Source of the DNA: Gonatopus flavifemur
Lineage: Eukaryota > Arthropoda > Insecta > Hymenoptera > Dryinidae
Direction of reading: 5' to 3'
Assembly: GCA_018340375.1 (NCBI GenBank)
Contig: JAFFJZ010000009.1
Coordinates: 1,240,001-1,304,000, forward strand
Length of the DNA: 64,000 nucleotides
Each line of letters begins with the position of its first letter. Positions within the stretch are counted from its first letter, which is position 1. The notes under the pieces were generated by a model. The model saw only the letters and a program-made list of their open reading frames with translations, did no database searches and was not told the origin of the DNA. Of the stretch, positions 47,405 to 57,990 are shown piece after piece. The position numbers and the translations under genes were made by a program.

Positions 47405-50003
47405 TTGAAAATCAGAGCGTCTGACAGTCGAATTTCTAGAGACCAAAAAATAGAGAACGAAAGGTTCGAGTTTCCTAGTGTGAAAATGTTCTCTGATGAA
47501 TTACGCAACGGAAGTGCAAATCTTTTGGTAGATACCGGTGCTGATATCAACGCCATTAAACTGAATGCATCGAACGAGGATATAATCCTTGAGCTTAGTG
47601 ACTCTGTCTCGATGAGGGGAATAACTGCAAATGAAATCGATACAATAGGTACAGCCATGATAAAACTATCAGGTCAACCAGTGGGATTTCATGTAATTAG
47701 ATCAGCGTTTCCATTAAATTGTGAGGGTATATTGGGAAAAGAATATTTGGAGCAGAAACAAGCGGGAATTTTATTCGCGCATAATACCTTGGTTACACAG
47801 AGTGATCATGTCAAAACCGATAGATTTTCTCGGGGAATCAGGCGAAAATCCAATTTTTGAATGACGAAATTTGAAACCGGGAGTGTTATATTTTTACAGG
47901 CCTGAATGAGACAATCTATTCCCATAGATATTATCAATCCACATTTGCATGAAGGTTATTTACCAAGGTTGGACACTCCAGATGGAATTTATATAGGGGA
48001 AGCATTAGTTTCTACAAATGAAGAACGGATTTGTCACGTATTAGCAATCAATACCTTAGAACATGATATTAAAATCGAAATTCCTGCGCAAGAAATAGTT
48101 GCCTTTGAGTATCGTCGTTTAGATGATGGATCATCGGAATATGACATGGAAGAAAAATCTTCAACAATTGAAGATAGAGTAAACAGATCGAATTTGATAT
48201 CAAATAAATCGAATTTGGAAGGCTTGAACGGAGAAGAAATTCAGCACGTAATTGACATGGTAGAAGAATATTCTTACAATTTTCTTTCGCCTGGTGATGA
48301 ATTGAGATATATATTCCCTATAGCAAGCATAGAATTTTCGATGGAAATAAGCCAGTGAATACCAGACAATATAGATTTCCCCTTATTCACAAAGAAGGAA
48401 TTGAACGTCAGACCCAAATTGAACTCCAAAACAGTATTATGAAACCATCAACCTCTCCTTTCAATTCTCCAATTTGGATTGTCCCGAAAAAAGCAGACTC
48501 TCAAGATAATCCGCGATGGAGGATGGTAATTGATTTCCGTAAATTGAATTCACAAACTATAGGAGATGTTTATCCGCTTCCAAACATCAAGGAAATTCTT
48601 GACCAATTAGGCGATGTGAAATATTTCACGGTTATAGATTCCGCAAGCCGTTTTCTACAAATAATGATGGATCCAGAAGATCGTCATAAAACTGCTTTTA
48701 CAACTCCTCATCACCATTATGAATTTATTAGGATGCCTGAATGCGTGGAAAATGCAACAGCTACATTTCAGAGAATGATGGACGCTATCTTGCGTGGTTT
48801 ACAAGGTATAGAATTATTCGTTCACCTTGACGACATAGTAATTTTCGTTAGACCCTTGGAAGAACAAAAACAAAAAATTCATAGATTATTCGAGAGATTA
48901 GAAGAGTCTCGAATTAGTTTGCAGCCTGACAAATGTCAATTCTTGAGGAAAGAAGTCGTATATTTGGGTCATATAATCACACGGGATGGTGTAAAACTAG
49001 ATCCGAGAATTTCGCGCAAATAGCAAAACCACGGACGGAATTATCGAAAAAGAATGCAAAATTCACCTGGACAAAAGAGCATACTGGAAGTTTCAAAAAA
49101 CTAAGGAAAACATTATGCAAGAAACCAATCCTACAATACCCTAATTTCGATAAAGAATTTACACTCGCAACCGATGCTTCTGATTTCGCGATAGGCGCTG
49201 TACTCAGCCAAAATGTAGATGCTTCTGATTTACCCGTGGCGTATTTGTCTCGCACTTTAACGAAACCCGAACAAAACTATTCAACTACCGAAAAGGAGTG
49301 TTTGGCAGTTCTATATGCAATAGTTAATTTCAGACCGTATTTATTTGGACTCAAATCCACTTTATTCAGCGATCATAAGCCACTAAAATGGATAGATTCG
49401 ATTAAAGATTCCGGTCAACGACTCGTCCGTTGGAGATTCAAATTACGTGATCACGAATATAATTCCATCTATAAATCTGGAGAATTGAATATCAATGCCG
49501 ATGCATGATCAAGGAATCCTATAAATGAAGAAAATGCATATAGCTCCGATGAAATTGATTTGAAATCCACTACGGAAGATAGTTCCTCTATACAAAGTGA
49601 TATGGAGACTTCAGATAAAATTTTGATGATGGAAAAGAAATTTAAAATAGCTTCAAAAACGGATGAAGCGGGGAAACCACCCGAAGATAATTCAGATGTA
49701 TCGAAATTGAAAAGGAAAAATGAATCAAGAGAAACAGGACCGCGTGAGCGAATTCATAGCGTGCCTACTACTTCTTCTTCTCCTAAACCAGATCTTTTGC
49801 GCAAGAAGAATCCTAGATTACCTAGGTATCTAAATTCGAGTCCAATAGCCAGCCAGACACGAGCAAAATTGAAAATTCAAAAAGCAAAATCAAACATTCG
49901 GACAATCGTTCCTTCTACCTCTCGAGAAGAAAAACCGACCGACTCTCCTTCCGGAGAAGAATCGGAGGCAGGAGAAGTTCAACGACCTGTCCATAGGCGA
50001 TGA
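47405..50003 (+). pseudogene. Pol (protease, RT, RNase H) of the gypsy-type remnant
   Basis: Protease motif D-T-G-A lies near 47530. RT follows, with W-R-M-V-I-D-F-R-K-L-N near 48525 and an altered catalytic motif H-L-D-D near 48825, where the family normally has Y-x-D-D. RNase H has T-D-A-S-D near 49170, a T-E-K-E-C-L block near 49290 and S-D-H-K-P-L near 49370. Breaks: a stop at about 47858, a frameshift near 48320-48355, a deletion near 49015 that removes the RT-RNase H connection (L-D-P-R runs directly into N-F-A-Q-I-A-K-P), and a TGA at 49506. After RNase H comes a 165-codon polar spacer, then no integrase. The altered RT motif and the deletion each predict loss of activity. Confidence 0.85.
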
Positions 50004-50442
50004 AAAAGTGGGTTGCCGAATCCCAAAGCACCGCAGGTGCCTGAGGTAGGGTTGGAAAAAACCCGGGTTTTTCCTTTAAAACCCGCCCCACTGGGTACAA
50101 TCAGGTTTTTTCGAGTTTTTTCGAGTTTCTTCGGGCTTTCTCGGGTTTTTTCGGGTTTTATCAAATTGGCATCAGTGATGCCAGTATTTCCTAGAGAAAT
50201 CTTCAAATTTTTTGTCATTGGTCATTTCTTTCCAAATTGAAAATATGATTGGCCTGTTGTACAAGAAATGACCAATCATCAGATGCTGAAGATTTTTCTA
50301 GGGAATACTGGCAACGCTGATTGGCATTGGTTTCCTCTGATGATTCTTAGTATGACCTACTAATCTTCATTTTCATCGTACTATGTTATCATTTTTCGTA
50401 TATGTTGATATAGAATAATATATTTATATATGTATATTCCAT
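50004..50442. repeat. Degenerate TTTTTTCGGG repeat and unassigned sequence
   Basis: At 50040-50165 words of the type TTTTTTCGGGTTTT recur about eight times with imperfect spacing, flanked by GGGTTTT/AAAACCC inverted words. The remaining sequence shows a weak inverted pair (CCAGTATTTCCTAGAGAAATC against GATTTTTCTAGGGAATACTGG at 50190-50310), probably another small hairpin element. Confidence 0.45.
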
Positions 50443-50576
50443 GGTAAGGGGTCTTTTGGCCGAAGAAGTTTTTGGCCGAATGAACATGATTTGACAATCG
50501 CTAGTCATTCCCTAGTGTTCTCTGAAAGCGACTAGTGATTGTCAAATTATGTCGATTCTGCCAAAAGACTCCCTCC
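50443..50576. repeat. Hairpin MITE related to 41716-41885, copy 2
   Basis: GGTAAGGGGTCTTTTGGCCG pairs with TGCCAAAAGACTCCCTCC, and TTTGACAATCGCTAGTC pairs with GACTAGTGATTGTCAAA-type words in the other arm. The ends and the GACAATCG core match the hairpin at 41.7 kb, but the arms are more diverged. Confidence 0.65.
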
Positions 50577-51113
50577 ATATTCCATATGACTTTATATTGT
50601 CACCAAGAAATACCGAATAAACTGAAAAGTTACTTTTCATTTGATCTCTCATGTGAGCATCAATCTGGGATCAATTTTTGTTTGGGCCTCGATCAGATTG
50701 AAATTGGACCAAGATTTGTGTTCACATGAGCTGGAATCAAGTTTGAAACTAGTGAAATTTCCATGTGCAATTCACTCCAACCGTCAACGCACTTCACTGC
50801 AATTCGATCAGCATCGCCACAATTCAAATTGGACGTTACAAATCCTTGTATTTTGTGTCCATTCTAATTTTGATGCAAGACCACACTGCACATCAAGACA
50901 ATCTACCAAGTGGTTTTGCATGTTCCTTGCCAAATTGTTAAGGTGTCCACCTAGCAGTGCTGGGATTGGGAGAATTTTTCCTTCATTCGTGCATATTTAA
51001 AATAGTCTGAGGAATAGACTAGATGAAGGAAGGGCCACTAAATTAGTCAAACTATATGAATTTTATCAAAATGAACAACACGATGATTAACTACAACTAA
51101 GACTTTCTAAAAT
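50577..51113. other. No gene recognised
   Basis: A frame of 119 codons at 50641-51000 has no recognisable domain and no codon or homology support. Nothing else is seen. Confidence 0.35.
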
Positions 51114-51325
51114 AGGGTGAACTACCCAGTAGATGAACGATTTATAAAAGAAGTAATTGTGAAAAATTTCTGCTACATTAAAGTAATTCGATTGTGTTCA
51201 TAAGAAGTTGTTACTATTTTGAAGACAACCGAATTATTTTAACGTGGTAGGAATTTTTAATAGTTACTTCTTTTATGAATCTTTATTCCATTAGGCCATC
51301 GTTCATTTACTAGGTAGTTCACCCT
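51114..51325. repeat. Hairpin MITE with AGGGTGAACTACC ends
   Basis: AGGGTGAACTACCCAGTAGA pairs with TTACTAGGTAGTTCACCCT. The stem continues through GATGAACGAT, ATAAAAGAAGTAA and TAAAGTAATTCG. Non-coding. Confidence 0.7.
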
Positions 51326-51382
51326 CATTTTTATTGTGATATTTTTTTTGAATAAAAAAAATACAAAAACCCTATATTAGTA

Positions 51383-51624
51383 CACTGAGGGAAAAAAGTC
51401 ATTGAGGCAAGAAAATATTCCATCCAATGGTATCTATAAAATATTTCTTTGAACCAATTGAATATTATTCAAATGAATGGAATGGTTTTTGACCGCATGA
51501 AGTATTTCATCAACTGGAAAACCATTCCATCCATTGGAGTAAAATTTCATTGATCTCAAGAAATATTTTATAGATACCATTGGATGTAATATTTTTTTGT
51601 CCCAATGAATTCCTCCCCTCAGTG
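51383..51624. repeat. 242-bp CACTG MITE with TA duplication
   Basis: CACTGAGGGAAAAAAGTCATT pairs with AATGAATTCCTCCCCTCAGTG. TA flanks both ends. Inner arms pair through CCAATGGTATCTATAAAATAT and its exact complement. Length and ends match the MITE at 13896-14139. Confidence 0.8.
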
Positions 51625-52514
51625 TATAAAAAATAAACAAATAGAGTTATCAAACTCATTTATTATGTAGAAATTAGGAATGAATATGTACCGTTGTATT
51701 TTTACCGAAATATGAACATTCATATTCAAATTATAATTTTATGCTCTTTTATTGAATCATATTAAATGCTGTCTCGTCATAATTAAAATCTACATTGTAC
51801 AAATTGTTTTCCATTGAATTCATTTTTAATTACCAATGTTTATCCCCCATATTTTTCTATACTTGAAGGAAGTTATCACATTCTATTGCCTAATAAGTGG
51901 AGGTGTGGTTTCTAGTGGAAACGTGTTTTTTGAAATTTTTCAACATTCCTCAAGCGTTTATAATCTGGCTAGGCAATGCTTTGGAAGGTTTCAAGAATAC
52001 AAAACACCGATCCAAAACAATGGCTAGTTGTACCACATACGCATGAAAAGTTCTGGGCAATTTTTACGGATTCGTTTTCATAAAAAAAATCACACTTTAA
52101 AGAATAAGTCTTCCAACGGTATTCGAGCAACATTTGAACAAATCTCAATTAAATAACTTCCTGTATTTAGATCAGTGGAATTCCACAGGATCGCGATTAT
52201 TAGTATTTCACTCCAATGCACTGCATTGGTGAATATCCATTCACCGAAAAAACTCATTAGTTACCCTTACTCCAAATCAGTTCCAGCAACTGGATACAGC
52301 TATTGATATTTGGATAAGTGAAACGGGCGTTGGCTCAACTACATTCAAATTTAATTTCTCTGACTTCAGTTGCTTTTACTAATTTGAAGTTGCCTTCACT
52401 ACAGCTTTTATGACCGGCTTCTATTCTTTCATTACTCAGAACTCATTTCCACAACTAACTTCAGTTCATTCGATCAAATGAATTATTTTTTTTGGTGTTG
52501 AATTAACCCCTGTG
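51625..52514. other. No gene recognised
   Basis: AT-rich sequence with short frames only. Nothing identified. Confidence 0.4.
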
Positions 52515-53110
52515 AACTTAGCCGGCGACTTTGAGGGAAAATTTTTTTTTCCATGCCAAAATGTAGTCCATCGTTTGTACCCCAGTGTACCGTAACGATT
52601 TTTGTTTGTACCCCAAAGGAAAATAAGTTATAGGGGGTTGAAAAAAAAGTTTGCCGGCGACTTTTTCCGATTTTAATGATCCTGGGCTCATTGGGAAGAG
52701 GATGACGCGTAGATGTTTGTACCGATAAGGATTTTTGATTTTAACCCCAGGGAAAAAAGTTAGGGGCGATATTTCCGTTTTGAAGGGAGATGGAATAATT
52801 TTGACTGTGGAATCCGATTCCGGGGCGGGCGCCATTCAAGAATCATAGGTCATATGCCCATTTTAACACGAAGGGGGAGAATCAGGGGGGGGGTAATTTG
52901 ATTCCAAAGCATAACAAAGGCATCCCAAGAGCGCAATCTGACTTCGGAGGAGGCGCCATTCAACAATCACAATTCATGTACCCACGTTTCATCAACCAGC
53001 GGGGAATTGGGTGGGGAGGGGGGGGGGTGATTTGTTCCGAAGCTTGACGGGAGTACCCTTACGCAAAACCTGATTCCAAGGAGAGCGCCATACGACGATT
53101 ACGGGTCATG
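52515..53110 (+). repeat. Degenerate ~130-bp tandem repeat
   Basis: GCCGGCGACTTT recurs 132 bp apart (52521, 52653) and in weaker form afterwards. Further on, the phrase CCGATTCCGG-GGCGCCATTCAA recurs near 52815, 52940 and 53075, about 130 bp apart. G runs (52885-52893, 53018-53027) fall at the same place in two units. The right end is near the hAT-type MITE. Confidence 0.55.
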
Positions 53111-53175
53111 TGGCCAGTGCATCACGGAGGATGGGAATGGAGAAGTGGGAGATTGTCTTACGAACAGTTTCCAGT

Positions 53176-53344
53176 CAGTGCTGCCAGAAATGAAGGAGCT
53201 CCAGCGTTTTACCCTCTCCATATACCATTGCAAAGCACGCACGCTATAACTATAGATGTCATATATATAGTTATAGCGTGCGTGCTCTGCGATGGTACAT
53301 GGAGGGGGTGAAACGCTGGAGCTCCTTCATTTCTGGCAGCACTG
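53176..53344. repeat. hAT-type MITE, 169 bp, with 8-bp target duplication
   Basis: CAGTGCTGCCAGAAATGAAG pairs with CTTCATTTCTGGCAGCACTG. The palindrome runs nearly without mismatch to a central loop at about 53256. TTTCCAGT occurs directly on both sides (53168-53175, 53345-53352). An 8-bp duplication with CAG-type ends is diagnostic of the hAT superfamily. No hAT transposase is visible here. The near-perfect arms suggest a recent insertion. Confidence 0.9.
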
Positions 53345-53597
53345 TTTCCAGTTTGAAGAGAGAGGAGATCGCTTCGATCGGGAATGCGATAGGAGTATTC
53401 CGACTACGGGAACTGATTACGGAGAGGTCATCATTCGAATCACATAAGATTTTTCGATTCCAACGCAGTCGGTTCAATAGGGTGAATGAACATATCTCCG
53501 GGAATGAGAGGTGATGTGTGAGGAGAATAACGGAATGCTGGAATATTGATGGACAAAGTTTTGCTAACACTGTCACAAACATGGAATTTCACATGGA

Positions 53598-54185
53598 TCA
53601 GTATGTCCCCTACATGCCACGGGATGATTTTACTGAGTGATGTGGTCTGAACCCTAAATCCGGGGGAGCTGTGGAATTTTCGAACTGAGAAACTTGTAGT
53701 TCCAGAACTATGGGGAGCTATAAAATGACTTAGGGGATTCCGGCAAAAATTCTGCGTGGATAAAAATGATCCCTACATGCCAGGGTATGATTTCACCTAG
53801 TATCATCGTTTGTACCCTAAATCCGGATGAGATAGAGCATTTGAAGACAAAAAAGTTGTAATTTCGTAACTTTCGGGAGCTATAAAATGACTGAGGAGAT
53901 TCCGGCATAAATTCTGCCTGGATGAGAATGATCCCCACATGCCAGAGTATGATTTCACCCAGTACCATCGATTGTACCCTGTATCCGGATGAGATGGAGC
54001 ATTTTGAAACTCCTAATCCTGTAACTTTTCAACTTTCGGGAGCGATAAAATGACTTAGGAGATTCCGGCAAAAATTCTGCGTGGATGACAATCATCCTCA
54101 CATGCCAAAGTATGATTTCACCCAGTATCATCGTTTGTACCCTGAATCCGGATGAGATAGAGCATTTGAAGACTGAAAAAGTCCC
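53598..54185 (+). repeat. 162-bp tandem repeat, about 3.5 copies
   Basis: TTCTGCGTGGAT recurs at 53750, 53912 and 54075 (162 and 163 bp apart). Within each unit the order is constant: ACATGCCAxxGTATGATTTCA, then ATCATCGTTTGTACCCT, then ATCCGGATGAGAT, then GGGAGCTATAAAATGACT. Identity between units looks around 80-90 percent by eye. The array stops at the foldback starting at 54212. Confidence 0.85.
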
Positions 54186-54211
54186 TAGGACTTCTCTTTT
54201 CAATAATATGA

Positions 54212-54835
54212 TTTTCAGGCCCAAATTCAAGAACTTATCGTCAGATAAGAGGACCAACGTCGACGAGAATCCATAATCATATTGGCGTCGAGACGCTACC
54301 GCGTCTCTTGATTCGCTGGGGCTTATATTCTTATTTATGACAAAAAAAGAACCAATTCTAAATGTAAACAAACAGCTTTGTAACAATCGAATTAAATTTT
54401 TCAGGGTTTTTTTCTTCAAAAACTTTTATTCTCAATCCATTGTTGGCACATAACGGTTCATTTTGTTATGGAATTTTGAAAAACTTCATGGTCAAAAATC
54501 TTCATCGGGCAATTTTTTACAATAATTACTCTTATTTGTTCATTTATAGTCAAATACATTCTTATAAATAAAAGCGTGTGATATAGGATCATAAAGACAT
54601 ATATCACAGATCCCCGCGATGAAGGTATTTCAAATCTCACAAGGAATCAAATAAACCCACATACGTTATGAACAGATTGAACATGAGAATTTTTCTAGAA
54701 AACAACAATAAAATATTTCGAGTTGGTTCTTTTTTGGTCATGAATAAGAATATTAGCGCCAACAACCATAATTATCAACTCCCTTCCACCTCGGCTCTCT
54801 ACTTGACAATAATTTTTCAAATTTGGGCCTGAATT
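54212..54835. repeat. Foldback, ~620 bp
   Basis: TTTTCAGGCCCAAATTCAAG pairs with TTTGGGCCTGAA at the right end. Further in, TATTCTTATTTATGAC and AAAAAGAACCAATTC pair with GGTTCTTTTTTGGTC and ATGAATAAGAATA. It adjoins the 162-bp array. No gene. Confidence 0.65.
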
Positions 54836-55048
54836 TCGATAGGAAACCCCTGGAAAAGTCCTGGGATCAGATTTTTTGATAATAGTAGTGACCCTATACG
54901 TGAGGGGGGGGGAGGAGGGGGAGGTAAAAAAGTCGCAAAAACGGGGCCACGTAGTTTAAGAACAGTTCCTAACTCGAGATTTTAGTTAAAATTTTCATGA
55001 TACATATATATAATATTGTTTGAATTATCAATTATATGCAAATTTCAG

Positions 55049-56910
55049 GATTCTTATCCGACGTCGAAGCTAAGGAACGATGGAGTTATTTAAGAGATTG
55101 CTACCGTGAGGCTAAAAACCAAGAAAATTCGTACATTCCTTCCGGTTCACCAGCAAAGCCTATTCGAAAGTGTACGTTCAGATTCTACAACGATATGAAA
55201 TTTCTAGATGACGTCTTCACCCACAAAAAGTAAGTAATATCCACATTCAGTTCAAGATAACGCGTATTATTCATTTTTGTCCACATGTTGCTTATATATA
55301 GGGTATCCCAGAACAAAGTATCAACCTTCCACTAGCGTATTCCTGAGAGAAAACTCAACAACTTTTTCATTTAATATTTTTTCATCCGAATTTCAGTGTT
55401 AGAGTCAACTTGAATCAATCGAGTGGATACTACATGAGTACATACTCCGATCATTGAAATACCTGATGTACTTGCCACCTGAATGGTCAACTTATTTTGT
55501 TTACAAAAAAAAACTGAGATTCAGATTGAAAAAAGTTGAATAGTAGAGTTGTAAAAAAGAACAATCGAAGCAAAAAAGTAATCAAAGCATGAAACTGTAA
55601 CGAAATTTCATTCTAAATGTTTTACATTGGCTCACAGAACTGTCAGCAATCTCGAGGAACCATTGTTCGGAAGTGTGAGTCAAGGTCAGGGAGCAGACTT
55701 TAGTATAGGCGTTCCAGGGCCTTCCAAAGAACCAGAACGTACAGAAGAGCCGTTCATTAAAAGTATGAAATTTGAATAATTTTTCAATCAAATATTTTAT
55801 AATAGAATTCAAAGATCACAATCCAACAGGTGGCTGTGGCTGTTGGATTTATTTTTTCTGAGACGAAGCAAGTTTTTGGTAAAAGAATTTTCCGGAATTT
55901 TTAATTTACTTGACTGCTTTTTGAGGAATCACTACACCTCACGGTAGAATATAGAAAGATTCTTCTATATTATACTCATCATCATAAAGTAATCAGTCTT
56001 TAGACTGGTTTGATGAAATCTTCCAACCCTGTCTATTATCCGCCAAACGTTGAATTTCTACATATCTACGACATCCCTTGTCTTGCATAATCTATTTCAT
56101 TTAACTCAAGGCCCACCTTGACCAGTTTGATCATTCATTTTTCCTTCCGATATCGTTTTCAATAAACTATCATGCCTTAATGTATGTCCTATCGAATTAA
56201 TTCTTCTTTCAACGACATGTTTCAAAAGATTACTTTTTTCACCAATCTCCTCAAGTACTTCTTCATTTTTCACTTCCTCTGTCCACTTCATTCTGAGCAT
56301 TCTTTTATAACACCACATTTTAAAAGCTTCAAGTCTTCGTTGATCAGCTTTTCCAATTGTCCAAGTTTCATTTTATTTTACTATGTTATATATTATACTA
56401 TGTTACTATATTATACTATGAGATATAATAATTTTTCAAAAAGTACTTTTCATTAATTCAATGGTTGATCGAAACGGATGTAGCATGTTTTATATGAGCC
56501 AAAATATAATTTGAAAACGATGATAATGTTCAAGTCTCGATGATTTACGATAATAACCTTGTAGTTCAACATTGTTCACGGATAGTGAACTTATGGATGT
56601 TGTAATACATTTGTATTCAAACAAAAATTAATGTCGGCAAATGACTCAAATTCGAATATCATTAATGAGGAACAAATATTCTTATTTCACAGAACGGAAG
56701 ACTGCTAAAACCAAAGTGGAAGACATTTTTATTCAAACTTTGCAAGAGCCACCTGTCACAACAAACCCCGTGGATGGATGCTTTATCTTCTTAGGGGAAG
56801 CGTTAAACAAAATACTTTTCAAACGAAGATTCCAATTTGAAATGAATATATTACAGATAGTGAATACTGCTCTAACCAAAATTGAAGATGGTTTCTATGA
56901 TGTTTGGTGA
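55049..56910 (+). CDS. MADF/BESS-type DNA-binding protein, 5' part not found
   Basis: Three exons are visible: 55049-55229, 55638-55762 and 56693-56910 (TGA). All have good acceptors (TTTCAG, TCACAG, TCACAG) and donors (GTAAGT, GTATGA), and phases agree across both introns. Exon one encodes the second half of a MADF domain (A-K-E-R-W-S-Y-L-R-D-C-Y-R-E-A, P-S-G-S-P-A-K-P, F-Y-N-D-M-K-F-L-D-D). Exon two is a polar linker. Exon three ends with a BESS-like motif (F-I-F-L-G-E-A-L-N-K-I-L, R-R-F-Q-F-E-M-N-I-L-Q-I-V). MADF/BESS proteins of the Adf-1 type bind DNA and interact through BESS. The exon for the first half of MADF should lie upstream of 55049, but that region is repeats. The gene is either truncated or its first exon is far away. 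The second intron holds an antisense LINE tail. Confidence 0.7.
55985..56372 (-). mobile_element. 3' fragment of a non-LTR retrotransposon (LINE)
   Basis: On the minus strand from 56372 the frame reads E-T-W-T-I-G-K-A-D-Q-R-R-L-E-A-F, then M-W-C-Y-K-R-M-L-R-M-K-W, then G-H-T-L-R-H-D-S-L-L. This is the hallmark C-terminal region of reverse transcriptases from arthropod non-LTR elements. The frame ends at a stop near 56106, and the 3' tail contains GTCTAAAGACTGATTAC. Strong 5' truncation is usual for LINE copies. It lies antisense in an intron of the MADF/BESS gene. Confidence 0.8.
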
Positions 56911-57229
56911 TATAGAACTTGTTCATTGTTCTACGTTTAATTTTAGCATATTATATATATGGGGCATTCTTTGAGGAATCGGCCACCCCCCCCCCTGCAC
57001 ATCTCAATTTTGAAGACAGAGATCTCGGAGACCAATCAAAATTTTCGTTGAAGTGTCTACTTTTCATTGCCGTATGGTGTTTTTTGAACATGACAGCCAT
57101 TTCGCCAATATGGCGACTGAAACGAAGGGGAAACGTGTTGAGAATAATCAAAACCAGTCCTAGAAATATGATACGTTAGTGTTGGATAGTTCTGTGGACT
57201 GGGGCATGTAATTCGGGCCTCCCGGATTG

Positions 57230-57990
57230 ATTGCATGCGATTGGAATACTGGAATTGCAAATGGCGGATCCAATATGGCGGCCGGGAATTCAAAATTGCT
57301 TCGAATTTTTTGAAACATGGGGAAAGGGGGTTTTTCGGGTTGCTGATGACGAGTCCGAACTCAGATTTCCGGAATAACAGATGGCGAATCCAATATGACG
57401 GTCGGTAAAATCATAAATCCCTTGGATTTGTGCAAACATTGTCATAATGAGGTCTTTGGGGTCGCGAGACAAGAATCCAAACCCAGATTTCCGGAATTGC
57501 AAATGGCGAATCCAATATGGCGGCTGGAAATTAAAATATTGCTTCGAATTTTCTGAAACATTCGGGAAGGGGGTTTTTTGGGTCGCTGATGACGAATCCA
57601 AACTCAGATTTCCGCAATTACAGATAGCGGATCCAATATGGCGCTCGGAAGAATTATAAATCGCTCAAATTTGCGGGAACATTGGCATACTGAAGTTTTT
57701 GGGGTCGCTGATCAAGAATTCGGACTCGAATTCCCGGAATAGCGAATGGCTAATCCAACATGGCGGTCGGAAGGATTGAACATCGCTCGAATTCGTGGAA
57801 ACATTGTCATACTGAGGTTTTTGGGGTCGTTGATCAAGAATCCGGACTTGGAATTCCGAAATAGCAGATGGGTAATCCAATATGGCGGTTGGAGGAATTA
57901 TCAATCTCTTGAATTTGTGGAAACAATGTCATACTGAGATTTTTGGGGTCGCTGATAGACATTCGAATCCGGATATCAGAAACTTACTTA
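57230..57990 (+). repeat. ~121-bp tandem array with ATGGCGG-rich units
   Basis: At least six units start near 57261, 57382, 57503, 57624, 57746 and 57868 (period 120-122). Each has the form ATGGCGGATCCAATATGGCGG, then a TTGAATTTxTGGAAACATTG-like part, then TTTTTGGGGTCGCTGATxA and GATTTCCGGAATT. The same family appears, inverted and more diverged, inside the long-TIR element at 2.5-3.0 kb. Many units carry one or two ATGGC words. Frames across the array are by-products of a period that is nearly a multiple of three. Confidence 0.85.

Larger units (their letters stand above)
46051..50003 (+). mobile_element. Decayed Ty3/gypsy-type retroelement remnant
   Basis: The domain order is gag, protease (LLVDTGADINAI), reverse transcriptase and RNase H, followed by a Lys/Ser-rich spacer. 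This is the order of Ty3/gypsy elements of insects. Integrase is absent, and I see no LTRs on either side, so both ends are lost. The body carries several in-frame stops, at least one frameshift and an internal deletion. It cannot be autonomous. Confidence 0.85.

Noticed and set aside
46051..50003. Possibility that elements A and B are LTRs of this gypsy-type remnant
   Set aside because: Neither TGTAACG nor GACGTAACA ends are visible next to 46.0 or 50.0 kb, so no link can be shown.
50641..51000. 119-codon frame with several Cys and His
   Set aside because: Cys/His spacing fits no zinc-finger pattern, the DNA is unremarkable, and no splice or start context supports it.
57290..57937. Frames of 63-103 codons with repeated W-I-R-H-L-Q-F-like words
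   Set aside because: These are translations of the 121-bp satellite. The same DNA is open in several frames.
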